Part shown: positions 10,882 to 19,492 of the stretch, piece by piece
How positions within the stretch are numbered: position 1 is the first letter of the stretch
How the letters are laid out: each line of letters starts with the position of its first letter
Source: an uncultured Flavobacteriaceae bacterium
Lineage (GTDB): Bacteria; Bacteroidota; Bacteroidia; Flavobacteriales; Flavobacteriaceae
Assembly: GCA_943789455.1 (NCBI GenBank)
Contig: CALSUE010000009.1
Location: 1-64,000, forward strand
Direction of reading: 5' to 3'
Length of the DNA: 64,000 bases
Program-made: the position numbers and the translations under genes
Notes under the pieces: model-generated
Told to the model about the DNA's origin: nothing
Seen by the model: the letters and a program-made list of their open reading frames with translations, nothing else
Databases searched by the model: none

Positions 10882-12531
10882 TTAATATGATGTTATTTCT
10901 GATGCTTGATAACCTATTCTGATAGCTCTCGCAATAATCTTTTGATTTTTATCTATCGCTATGGGTTTGTAATATAGATTCCAATGATTTGTTCCAATGT
11001 CATCTCCAATTTGGTAACCAATAGAGGCACCAGCTGTTGAAGATTTCAATTTTAAAGTTCCTGTTTTGTCTTTTTCAAAAGTTACATTTTGTGTAATAGG
11101 CTGTTTCATCTCTGGCCAAAAGGATTCAATTAAATCATGTTCTGGAATAAAGCCTTTATCGCCAATTTCTAATTGCCAGTCATTAAGCGCTAGTCTATAT
11201 TCTTCAATTTTTTTTGAATATTTTGGATCTTCAGCAAGATTATAAACTTCATAAGGGTCGTTTTTTAAATCATAAAATTCCTCTTGAGGTTTGCTATTCA
11301 TAAATATGTATGAAGCATTCCCTTCTAATTTTTTTTCTTGATTTAATGCAATTAATTTTGCATTCATTGGAATTTGTTCTCTGTATTTATTTCTGTAGAT
11401 TAAAGGAAGCTCAGGCATGAAATTTTTGATATATACGTAACGTCCATCTAAAACAGAACGCTGCATATCAGTAGATTCATCAAACCGATCAGCAGATCCA
11501 AAAATTAATTTTCTTGGAGCCTCTTCATATTTACCTGCAAAAGCTTTTCCATCTAAATGCTTTGGTGGTGCTATTCCTAAAAGTGACATCACAGTAGGCC
11601 CTAAGTCCATTAAAGACACTAAACGATCATCTACTTCTCCAGCACGGTAACCATTTGGATAACGAATTAAAAGGGGAACATGTAAACCACTATTACCAAC
11701 AGCTCTTTTTTGTCTCAAGAGATTTCCACCATGATCACTCCAAAAGAAAATTATAGAATTATCTAGAACTCCATCGGTCTCTAGTTGCTTTAGTAATTCA
11801 CCAACTTCTTTATCTAGAGCTTCAATATTTGAATATTTTCGAGCAATATCTCTTCTTACTACTGGAATATCGGGATAATAATCAGGGATGGGTACTTGAG
11901 AGGGACTTACAGTCATAGGTTTGTCTTTTCGTAGCCAAATTCTTGATTCATGGGTTGTGTAAAAATTTTTCACATAAAAGAATGGAGCCCCTTTTGGAGC
12001 ATTTTTGTAGGATCCACCCCCAAAAACATCATCCCAAGTTGTAAATGGTGTATTAAATTGGTAGTCACATTTATTGTCGTTTACACAATAATAATTTTCT
12101 GCTCTTAGGTACTCTGGAAAAAGTTTTACATAGGATGGAGTTACAACCTCATATTCTGGAACATTTTTTCCAGATTTATCTAAAATTCCTTTGTCGAGTT
12201 TATGAAAAACATCTTCAGGTGATTTGTAATTATTATGATTTCCTGTTCTCATGTTGTGAGCTCCCAATCTAGCAGGGTACATTCCTGTAATAATAGAAAA
12301 TCGGCTTGGTGCACATACACCTACTGTAGAAAAAGCATTGGTGTATTTTACACCCTCAGCAGCTATTCGATCTATGTTAGGTGTATTAATCACTTCATTT
12401 CCATAGGTGCTAAGGATTGGGCCAATATCTTCACAGCTAATCCAAATAATATTTAATGGTTTTTCAGTTTCCTCTTGAGCCTCAATTGAAAGGAAACAAA
12501 AAAGCATAAATAGAAGGTGTATATTTTTCAT
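10882..12531 (-). CDS. Secreted sulfatase, N-sulfoglucosamine-sulfohydrolase-like (S1 family)
   Basis: A type I sulfatase of 549 residues with a signal peptide ending near SIEAQ. The formylglycine site is Cys73 in CAPSRFSIITG. The first metal pair is Glu34-Asp35 (ISCEDIG) rather than the usual Asp-Asp, as seen in sulfamidase-like S1_8 members. FFWSDHGGNLLRQKR supplies the other metal and substrate residues. After the sulfatase fold a short C-terminal segment (about 480-549) resembles the chitobiase-type/Fn3-associated beta domain that follows many Bacteroidota sulfatases. The sulfated position it attacks is unknown. It lies 10 bp from each neighbouring sulfatase gene. Confidence 0.92.
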   Translation of the reverse strand: MKNIHLLFMLFCFLSIEAQEETEKPLNIIWISCEDIGPILSTYGNEVINTPNIDRIAAEGVKYTNAFSTVGVCAPSRFSIITGMYPARLGAHNMRTGNHNNYKSPEDVFHKLDKGILDKSGKNVPEYEVVTPSYVKLFPEYLRAENYYCVNDNKCDYQFNTPFTTWDDVFGGGSYKNAPKGAPFFYVKNFYTTHESRIWLRKDKPMTVSPSQVPIPDYYPDIPVVRRDIARKYSNIEALDKEVGELLKQLETDGVLDNSIIFFWSDHGGNLLRQKRAVGNSGLHVPLLIRYPNGYRAGEVDDRLVSLMDLGPTVMSLLGIAPPKHLDGKAFAGKYEEAPRKLIFGSADRFDESTDMQRSVLDGRYVYIKNFMPELPLIYRNKYREQIPMNAKLIALNQEKKLEGNASYIFMNSKPQEEFYDLKNDPYEVYNLAEDPKYSKKIEEYRLALNDWQLEIGDKGFIPEHDLIESFWPEMKQPITQNVTFEKDKTGTLKLKSSTAGASIGYQIGDDIGTNHWNLYYKPIAIDKNQKIIARAIRIGYQASEITSY

Positions 12532-12541
12532 TCTTATGTTT

Positions 12542-13975
12542 TTAATAATGAATAGATTTATAATCCTTCGAGGTTAATTTTCCTTGTAATTTTTTACTAA
12601 CATTATTCCATTTTGATAGTCTGTCTAATGGATGAAGTGTGGGCTTTATCAATGGCATTTTATCTGTAATTAAAAAATCATTTTGTGATATCATCCAATT
12701 TTGCAACTCTTTAGACAAAAGTTCCTTTTGTTTTGCATACTTTTTGTCATTTGCAAGATTGTTGGATTGGTAAGGATCGTTCTTTAAATCATATAACTCC
12801 TCATAAGGTGTATTTGGAAATGATTGAGCTCCTATCTTAATAAATTGATTTATAATTTCATTCTCACCCAAATTCGATTCCATTACTTCAAGTGCATTGT
12901 AGTTTCTTATCAGTTTATATCTTTCTCCTCTAACCATTCTTGAAGGAAAAACAGTACAAGCGCGAATATTTTGCTTAGTTGCAACTCCATATATGTATTG
13001 ATGTACATCCTTTTCATTGCCTTTTAAAGTCTTGTAAAAACTCTTGCCATCTAATTTTTTTGGAATTGAAGAACCTGAGGCTTCTAACAAAGTTGGTAAA
13101 ACGTCTACAAATGTTAGTAGTGTATTTGATGTAGTATTGGGTTGAATATGATTAGGCCATCTAACAATAAAAGGAACTTTAAGACCTTGTTCCGTAAGTC
13201 CCCATTTACCAGACATACCATGATCTGATGCATAAATAAACATTGAGTTATTCCTTAGTCCATAGGTGTCAATCATTTTTAAAATTTTTCCTAATTGAAT
13301 ATTATCATCTTCTATATTTTTGTAATATCCTGGCATATGATTTTTAACATTTCCTTTATGATAAGGAAGCTTATAAATATCTTTTTTAGAATATTTTATA
13401 GTTTTAGGATAAGGGCCGTGAGGATAATCTGAAGTAATAAATAAACAAAAAGGTTTTTTTGAGTTTTTCAAATAATCATCGATTTTCTCTAGAGGTAAAT
13501 AGCGATGCTTAATTGAACCAAAATAGTGAGTCCAATTAAAAACAGAATTTGGTTTCACATGACTTTTACCCGCTAGAACAACTTCATAGCCGGCATCTTT
13601 TAGATGGTCTGTTACACTTTTCAAATCTGGTTTTACACCAATATGATTTGCCATACATCCATTTTTCACAGGGTACATTCCTGTAAAAATTTGAGAACGA
13701 CTAGGAGCACAAATAGCTTGAGCTGTATGAAAGTTAGTAAACCTCATTCCTTCTTTTGCAAGTTGATCTACATTAGAAGTACTTACTTTAGGATTTCCAT
13801 AACAACCATAATCTAACTGATCTTGATCATCGGCTAAATAAAAAATAAAATTAGGATTTTCAGATACTTTTTTTAGTTCACTAGTTTTTACTGAAATATT
13901 ATCATTGCTGTGTTTAACAGAAAAAGAAGTAAAAAATAATACGATAATAAAACTGTATGTTAATAATCTTTTCAT
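12542..13975 (-). CDS. Secreted sulfatase (S1 family)
   Basis: A type I sulfatase of 477 residues with an N-terminal hydrophobic signal (about residues 5-20). Cys89 in ICAPSRSQIFTGMYP is the formylglycine residue, Asp49-Asp50 (YLADDQD) are metal ligands, and YASDHGMSGKWGLTEQG carries the second metal-binding Asp-His. The LYDLKNDPYQSNNLAND segment near the C-terminus is a common sulfatase hallmark. It is the first sulfatase of the operon, starting 5 bp before the T9SS remnant's stop in genome order. The three sulfatases share limited sequence beyond the motifs, so they look like distinct specificities rather than recent duplicates. Subfamily assignment is not certain. Confidence 0.92.
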   Translation of the reverse strand: MKRLLTYSFIIVLFFTSFSVKHSNDNISVKTSELKKVSENPNFIFYLADDQDQLDYGCYGNPKVSTSNVDQLAKEGMRFTNFHTAQAICAPSRSQIFTGMYPVKNGCMANHIGVKPDLKSVTDHLKDAGYEVVLAGKSHVKPNSVFNWTHYFGSIKHRYLPLEKIDDYLKNSKKPFCLFITSDYPHGPYPKTIKYSKKDIYKLPYHKGNVKNHMPGYYKNIEDDNIQLGKILKMIDTYGLRNNSMFIYASDHGMSGKWGLTEQGLKVPFIVRWPNHIQPNTTSNTLLTFVDVLPTLLEASGSSIPKKLDGKSFYKTLKGNEKDVHQYIYGVATKQNIRACTVFPSRMVRGERYKLIRNYNALEVMESNLGENEIINQFIKIGAQSFPNTPYEELYDLKNDPYQSNNLANDKKYAKQKELLSKELQNWMISQNDFLITDKMPLIKPTLHPLDRLSKWNNVSKKLQGKLTSKDYKSIHY

Positions 13976-13980
13976 TTGTG

Positions 13981-14346
13981 TTATTTTTTTATAAACTTAA
14001 CCACCGTATTTGATGATTTTGTTTTGGACTGAATTTTTACGAGGTAAACTCCATCTGACAACCCTGAAGTTTTTAAATCATATGTTTTTTTATTATTTAC
14101 TAATGTTTCATATATTTTTATTCCATTAGGATAAAATAATGCCTTTGTGCTTCCTGGAATAAGATTATCAGTTGATATAGAAAAGATGGCATTCCCTCCA
14201 TTGTTAGCTTGTGTTTGCCAATTAGAAAAAAAGCCATTCTCAGTAGCTTCCATCTCACCATTCTGAATCGGAAGTTGATTTTGAGATATCAACTGGAAAA
14301 CACATATGAGATTAATCAATAAAAAAGTTTTTAATTTTTTTTTCAC
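13981..14346 (-). CDS. Short T9SS-tailed secreted protein, probably an internally deleted remnant
   Basis: A 121-residue protein beginning at GTG 14346; a TTG at 14385 would add 13 residues, but the GTG start gives a normal signal peptide (MKKKLKTFLLINLICVFQLISQ is split here as basic start, hydrophobic core, Ser-Gln end). The middle looks like the opening strand of a carbohydrate-binding jelly roll (NGEMEATENGFFSNWQ, IPGSTKAL). The C-terminus is a type IX sorting tail (GLSDGVYLVKIQSK...VVKFIKK). The join ALFYPNGIKIYETL lacks the usual PNP-to-IKIY stretch, so an in-frame deletion seems to have fused the front of one domain to the end of the tail. It may still be expressed. I cannot assign a function. 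Confidence 0.6.
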   Translation of the reverse strand: MKKKLKTFLLINLICVFQLISQNQLPIQNGEMEATENGFFSNWQTQANNGGNAIFSISTDNLIPGSTKALFYPNGIKIYETLVNNKKTYDLKTSGLSDGVYLVKIQSKTKSSNTVVKFIKK

Positions 14347-14471
14347 GCGACCTACCTTAAGTTTAATAGCTTGATTTCTATTCAATCAAATTTACATTTT
14401 GATACATGTGTTTAATATTATTTTTGAGGAAATAAGTATTAAATTTGAAGCTAAGACAATGCTTCATAATC

Positions 14472-14510
14472 AACAAACCATAATCTTGAAGATTATGGTT
14501 TGTTTTTTAT
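14472..14510 (-). terminator. Perfect 14-bp hairpin between susD and the downstream PUL genes
   Basis: Bases 14472-14485 (AACAAACCATAATC) pair perfectly with 14491-14504 around a 5-nt loop. The T-rich tail lies on the plus side (14503-14508), while the operon runs on the minus strand. On the minus transcript it is therefore a strong stem without a clear U tract. It sits in the 190-bp space between susD and the next gene and could protect the 3' end of susCD mRNA or cause partial termination. Confidence 0.55.
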
Positions 14511-14536
14511 AAATTATTAAGTTTAGTAGAAATTAA

Positions 14537-16063
14537 TTATCCATTAATTAATTCATTAGTATTAATTTCTATTTGAGGAATTGGCAGACTCATTGTTTCT
14601 GTTGGGTCTGTACTCAAAAGAATGTCAACTGAAGGCTTAAAACCAGGATTTGAATTATTATTATGGATTAAAATAGTATTGTTTAAAAAATAATCAAATC
14701 CTCTTCTCCTGTTGTTGTGAGAATCTTCACCCTCTCCGATCAATTCAAATCGATATTCATTCATTATGGCTTTTCTGAAATCATCTTGGGAACCATAAAA
14801 GCCAACTTGAGGTGTCATACCAACTCTATTTAAAACTTCGGTTACAAATCCTAATTGTTGACCATTTTGTAATTCATTAGAAATTTCAGCCAACATAAGA
14901 AGTAAATCAGCATATCTGTAAACAACTATATTTTGACTGTTAAATTGATTACTATGTGTTTTATCTTTTTCAGCAAATTTGAAAAGAAATGGGTGGGCTG
15001 CTCTAACATTTCTTCGATGAGTAATCGCAGGATATGTTCGTTGAGGGGCTCCTGTTCTTCCATGGGTATAATCATACATGTATGTAGCATCTATTCTAGG
15101 ATCATTTGGATACATGGTTCTATGAATTTCAAAAACATCAGCACTAACTCTGAACCAACCAAAATTTTGAGACATTTTATAGTTGAGTGGAGTATAATTT
15201 CTTCCCATTTGAGAATTACTGGCATCTTGACTTGTTTGAAGTTCAAAAATAGACTCCGAATTATTTTCATTAGAATCTGTAAATATGCTGCTATAATCTG
15301 AAACTAATGAATATTGGCCATAAACCTTATTCGCTTCGTCATATGCCTTTTGCCAATAATCCATTTCAGACATAGATTCGTTTCTTAATTCAGCATTGGT
15401 AGCCAATGTCATGTATATTTTTGCTAACAACATATTTGGGGCATATTGTTTTGGATAACCTAATCCAGTTGCACCATTAATTAAACTAGCAGCCATTTCA
15501 GCATCACTAATAATTTGAGCATATACTTCTTTCGATAATGATTTTGCTTTATTAAGATTGTCTTGATCAGAAAGTTCTGTCCATACAGGTATATCTTTAA
15601 AAAGTCTAGTTAAATCAAAATATGCCCAAGCACGAACGAAGAAAGCTTGTCCAGCAATATCGTTAAAAAGTAATTCATCGCTTGTAGTTGGATTTTCAAT
15701 TATTGCAATATTTTTAATAGCTGCATTTGCCTGTGCGATTGCAGCATAAATACCTCTCCAAAATCGTTCAGAATCTAAGTCCTGAACCGGTTTTAATGCC
15801 ATTAAATTACGATTATGAGGATTGTTAACATTATTACCCTGTCTGTGAGTAACAAAAAGGCCTGAAAAACCGTTATTAATCCAATAACGTCTCTCCATCG
15901 AATCATACGAAGTAAGTTTTTCATAAATACCATCTAAAGCAGCTTTTGCACTTTGAGGATTATCATACATTGTTTCATCAAGAAATATTGGATCTTCATC
16001 TAAGTTGCATGAATTCGTTAGAATACCAAAAACAATTACTATTATAAATTTTAAATTTTTCAT
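14537..16063 (-). CDS. susD: SusD/RagB-like glycan-binding outer-membrane lipoprotein
   Basis: A surface glycan-binding lipoprotein of 508 residues that caps the SusC channel. The lipobox LTNSC places the lipidated Cys at 19, followed by NLDEDP, a common SusD start. The N-terminal part is TPR-like (YDNPQSAKAALDGIYEKL and AFFVRAWAYFDLTRLF), and the C-terminal SusD/RagB part ends around RRRGFDYFLNN and the closing MSLPIPQIEINTN. It starts 35 bp after susC ends, the usual pair order. Residues that bind glycan cannot be picked out. The pairing and family are clear. Confidence 0.95.
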   Translation of the reverse strand: MKNLKFIIVIVFGILTNSCNLDEDPIFLDETMYDNPQSAKAALDGIYEKLTSYDSMERRYWINNGFSGLFVTHRQGNNVNNPHNRNLMALKPVQDLDSERFWRGIYAAIAQANAAIKNIAIIENPTTSDELLFNDIAGQAFFVRAWAYFDLTRLFKDIPVWTELSDQDNLNKAKSLSKEVYAQIISDAEMAASLINGATGLGYPKQYAPNMLLAKIYMTLATNAELRNESMSEMDYWQKAYDEANKVYGQYSLVSDYSSIFTDSNENNSESIFELQTSQDASNSQMGRNYTPLNYKMSQNFGWFRVSADVFEIHRTMYPNDPRIDATYMYDYTHGRTGAPQRTYPAITHRRNVRAAHPFLFKFAEKDKTHSNQFNSQNIVVYRYADLLLMLAEISNELQNGQQLGFVTEVLNRVGMTPQVGFYGSQDDFRKAIMNEYRFELIGEGEDSHNNRRRGFDYFLNNTILIHNNNSNPGFKPSVDILLSTDPTETMSLPIPQIEINTNELING

Positions 16064-16098
16064 GTGTTTATTTTTTATTTTTTATAAATCAATGGTGC

Positions 16099-19000
16099 TT
16101 AGAAATTAATATTTAACCCTAATAAAAATGTCTTTGCATTTGGAGCACCATTCCAATCTACACCGTTAATAAGTCCGTTGTATATGAAACTTGAAACTTC
16201 TGGATTATATCCACTGTAGCTTGTCCAAGTTACTAAATTCTGACCTGCCACGTATATATTAAATCGTTCAAGCATCTTAATTTTATCTACAGGAATATCA
16301 TAGCTTAAGGTAACATTATTTAATCTTAAAAAGCTACCATCTTCTATAATACGATCTGATACTGCTAAGGATTGATTTGGGATTACTTCATAACCTATCC
16401 TGGGGTATTGATTTGTTTGGGCATCTGGCCTCCACGCGTTATTGTATGCATTTGGGCTAATATTGGTTTGTAAGCCTTCAGCATTGTTAAGTTTAATTAA
16501 ATTTCCGTTGGCAATATCATTTCCGTAAACACCATTAAAAAGTAAGTTGGTAGTAAATCGTTTATATTTGAAATTTAGGTTAAAACCATAAACAAAATCT
16601 GGATTTGGGTTTCCAATTAAGGTTCTATCTAAAATGTCAATAACGCCATCTTCATTTTGATCTACAAATCTAACATCTCCAGGTTGAGCTCCATCTACAA
16701 TATCTGTATCATCGGTTTGATAGATACCGTTGGTTTCTAAACCATAAAAAAGACTGGTTTCTTCACCCTCTATAAATACATTAGCTGGAGTTCTGAAATA
16801 TTGCCCTCTACTTATTTGTGCACCAAAATAATATGAACGTTGCTCTGCAACACCATCAATATAAAAATCCTTCAGAGGAATTCCTAATTCTTCTATCCTA
16901 GTTTTGTTAAAAGCAATATTTCCTCCAATATTTATATCAAAATCATCGGTAGAAATAGGATTAAAATTCAATGCAACTTCTACTCCTTTGTTAGACATTG
17001 ATCCTCTATTGATAAGAATATTACTGAACCCTGAAGAAGTTGGAATTGGAGTATTTTGTAATAAATTCTTTGTTGTTTTATCATAAAGATCTATACTACC
17101 CGAAACTCTATTATTTTTGCTTTCAAAATCTAGTCCTAAATTTATTTGCTCAGTTGTTTCCCAAGTTAAATTGGGGTTTGCAATATTGTTTAGTGTTAAA
17201 ACCACACTGGTTCCATTTCCTGGAGTTCCGTAAAGTTGCCCATTTATACCGTAATCAGAAAGAGTTCCATATGCTCTGACTCCATGGTTTCCAATTTGCC
17301 CCCAACCAGCTCTAAGTTTTAAGTTTTCAAAAATATTCAAATCTTTAATAAAGTTTTCATTATCCATTCTCCAGGCTAATGCAAAGGACGGAAAGAATCC
17401 AAATCTATTATTTTTTGCAAATTTAGAAACACCGTCTCTTCGAAATGACGCCGTAAGAATGTATTTATTATTGTAGGTATAATTTAATCGACCTAACACA
17501 GAAAAAATCTGTTGATCTGACTTCAAAAACCTTAAAGGTTGAGTAATAACTGCAGCTAGAAAAGGTTGTTGAATTGTAAGTTCAGTTGTAACAAAATCTT
17601 CAACAGCATAAATACTATTTTCTACATTTCTAACATCATATGTTATACCTGCAGTTGCATTAATTCTATGTTTTCTGTTAAAAGTTCTATTAAATCTTAA
17701 AAAATTATTAATTTGATAAGATTTCGCGTTTAAAGTTGATATCTGTAAAGCTCCGTTACCTAAAGCTCCTTGCCATGTTGTTAATCCATAAAAACGTCTT
17801 CGATCTTTTGTTCTAATATTTCCTCCTGCTTTTATTTGATACGTTAACCCTTTAAGAGGAAGTTTATAAGTAAGTCCAATGGATGCAATATATCTTTTCT
17901 CTTTAGACACATCCAAAAAATCGTTTACCCAAGAGTAAGGATTTCCAGATTCTAAATCATCTCCAAAGTCTTCAATTTCTCCCGTAAGTACGGGTCTAAA
18001 TAAGATGGAGTTTCTAACAAAACTTTGGTTAGCACCTATTAAATCTCCAGATTCAGCAAAGTTAGTATCATTGAAAGAAGCACTAACTCTTGCTCTTAAT
18101 TTCAATTTATCTGAAAGGTCTTGATTTAAATTTATTCTAACATCAGTGCTTTTGAGACTAGAGTTACTTACAATACCTTTTTGATCATCAAATCCAGCTG
18201 AAATATAATAATTACCATTATCGCTTCCACCAGAAGCTGTGAAACCTACTTTAGTACTAAAACTTTGGCGGTAAAGTTCATCTTGCCAATTTAAGATTTG
18301 AGCGGGTGTGTCTGATACAGTTGGATTTCCAGCAGGATCATAGGTTACTCCAAATACTCCAGAAGCTCCAACATCAAATCTTGGATTATTGCCATTAAGT
18401 AATGCTAATTCGTTTTGGTAATTGGCGTAACCAACTCCATCTAAAACATCGTATGTTTTATCAATAGATCTAATAGAATTTGTGATAAAGCTACTCATTT
18501 TCACTTTTCCTTTTTCTCCTTTCTTTGTAGTTATTAAAACTACTCCATTAGCTCCTCTAGATCCATAAATTGCTGTAGCTGACGCATCTTTTAAGATTTG
18601 AATGCTTTCAATATCTCGAGGGTTTATTCCATTTAATCCATTTTGATTTTCTTGCCCAGAATTTCCAACACCTCCTGCTGCAAGAACATCTTCACCAGCA
18701 GATGATATAATAACACCATCAATAACATATAAAGGTTCATTATTACCTCTTAAACTATTAGTCCCTCTAATTTTTACGCTTATACCTGATCCTGGAGAAC
18801 CGGCATTTTGTGTTACTTGAACACCAGCTGCTCTTCCCTGCAATAATTGATCTACAGAAAAAGATTGATTTGCAACATTGTCTTTAACTTTAACAGAGAC
18901 CAATGCACCAGTAACATCTTTTTTCAGAATTGATCCATAACCAACAACAACAACTTCATCTAGTTGTGTTGCATCTGTTTCAAGTTGTATTTTTAAAAAT

Positions 19001-19260
19001 GAACTATTAGAAACATTAATTTCTTGTCTTTTAAACCCTAAATATGAAAAAATTAAAACTTTCTCATCCTCTGGACTGAGAGTAATTTTAAAATTACCAT
19101 CAAAATCTGTTAACGCACCGCTTTTGGGTGAATTTTTAATTTGGATTGTTACTCCAGGTAAACCTTCACCAGTATCATCAGTAACATTTCCAGTAATTAC
19201 TTTAGATTGTGATAGTAGTATTGTGGGTAACATAAAAAAAATAAAAAAAAGTTTTTTCAT
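16099..19260 (-). CDS. susC: SusC/RagA-like TonB-dependent outer-membrane glycan importer
   Basis: An outer-membrane channel of 1053 residues that takes up oligosaccharides using TonB energy. A signal peptide (to about residue 18) is followed by a carboxypeptidase-D-like domain (ITGNVTDDTGEGLPGVTI). Next come the DEVVVVGYG motif near 100, the plug (LLQGRAAGVQV, VKIRGTNSL, PLYVIDGV, ASATAIYGSRGANGV) and a long 22-strand barrel ending in LGLNINF with a terminal Phe. The DEVVVVGYG and IYGSRGANGV motifs are SusC hallmarks. It is the first gene of the minus-strand PUL operon and diverges from the HTCS gene, so the sensor probably controls it. Confidence 0.97.
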   Translation of the reverse strand: MKKLFFIFFMLPTILLSQSKVITGNVTDDTGEGLPGVTIQIKNSPKSGALTDFDGNFKITLSPEDEKVLIFSYLGFKRQEINVSNSSFLKIQLETDATQLDEVVVVGYGSILKKDVTGALVSVKVKDNVANQSFSVDQLLQGRAAGVQVTQNAGSPGSGISVKIRGTNSLRGNNEPLYVIDGVIISSAGEDVLAAGGVGNSGQENQNGLNGINPRDIESIQILKDASATAIYGSRGANGVVLITTKKGEKGKVKMSSFITNSIRSIDKTYDVLDGVGYANYQNELALLNGNNPRFDVGASGVFGVTYDPAGNPTVSDTPAQILNWQDELYRQSFSTKVGFTASGGSDNGNYYISAGFDDQKGIVSNSSLKSTDVRINLNQDLSDKLKLRARVSASFNDTNFAESGDLIGANQSFVRNSILFRPVLTGEIEDFGDDLESGNPYSWVNDFLDVSKEKRYIASIGLTYKLPLKGLTYQIKAGGNIRTKDRRRFYGLTTWQGALGNGALQISTLNAKSYQINNFLRFNRTFNRKHRINATAGITYDVRNVENSIYAVEDFVTTELTIQQPFLAAVITQPLRFLKSDQQIFSVLGRLNYTYNNKYILTASFRRDGVSKFAKNNRFGFFPSFALAWRMDNENFIKDLNIFENLKLRAGWGQIGNHGVRAYGTLSDYGINGQLYGTPGNGTSVVLTLNNIANPNLTWETTEQINLGLDFESKNNRVSGSIDLYDKTTKNLLQNTPIPTSSGFSNILINRGSMSNKGVEVALNFNPISTDDFDINIGGNIAFNKTRIEELGIPLKDFYIDGVAEQRSYYFGAQISRGQYFRTPANVFIEGEETSLFYGLETNGIYQTDDTDIVDGAQPGDVRFVDQNEDGVIDILDRTLIGNPNPDFVYGFNLNFKYKRFTTNLLFNGVYGNDIANGNLIKLNNAEGLQTNISPNAYNNAWRPDAQTNQYPRIGYEVIPNQSLAVSDRIIEDGSFLRLNNVTLSYDIPVDKIKMLERFNIYVAGQNLVTWTSYSGYNPEVSSFIYNGLINGVDWNGAPNAKTFLLGLNINF

Positions 19261-19492
19261 AAGTTTTTATATTTATTGTTTTAAGTTTAAATTAAGATGG
19301 GTAGGGGTGTTTCATCTTGTAACAAATATAGGATTATAAGCATTTTACTGTTTGTAACTTATGAAGAAATAAATAACACATTTGAAGCAAAACTATTTAT
19401 TATGTGAAGTAGTTCCTATTAATCAATTATATTTATAAATAATTCATAAAAATTTAATTGGTGCCGTTAATATTAAAAATAATGTGAAAAAT
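19261..19492. promoter_or_regulatory. Divergent susC / HTCS regulatory region
   Basis: A 232-bp AT-rich space between the divergent susC and sensor genes. On the minus strand, TATATTTG at 19330-19323 matches the Bacteroidota -7 element TAnnTTTG, about 60 bp before the susC start, but I see no good TTTG -33 box 19-21 bp upstream. An activator-dependent promoter would explain that. A CACCCCTACCC stretch lies between this element and susC. The binding site of the sensor's AraC domain is expected here but I cannot define it. Confidence 0.4.

Noticed and set aside
14933..15301. 122-residue plus-strand open frame inside susD
   Set aside because: Lies fully within the well-supported SusD gene on the other strand and resembles no protein family.
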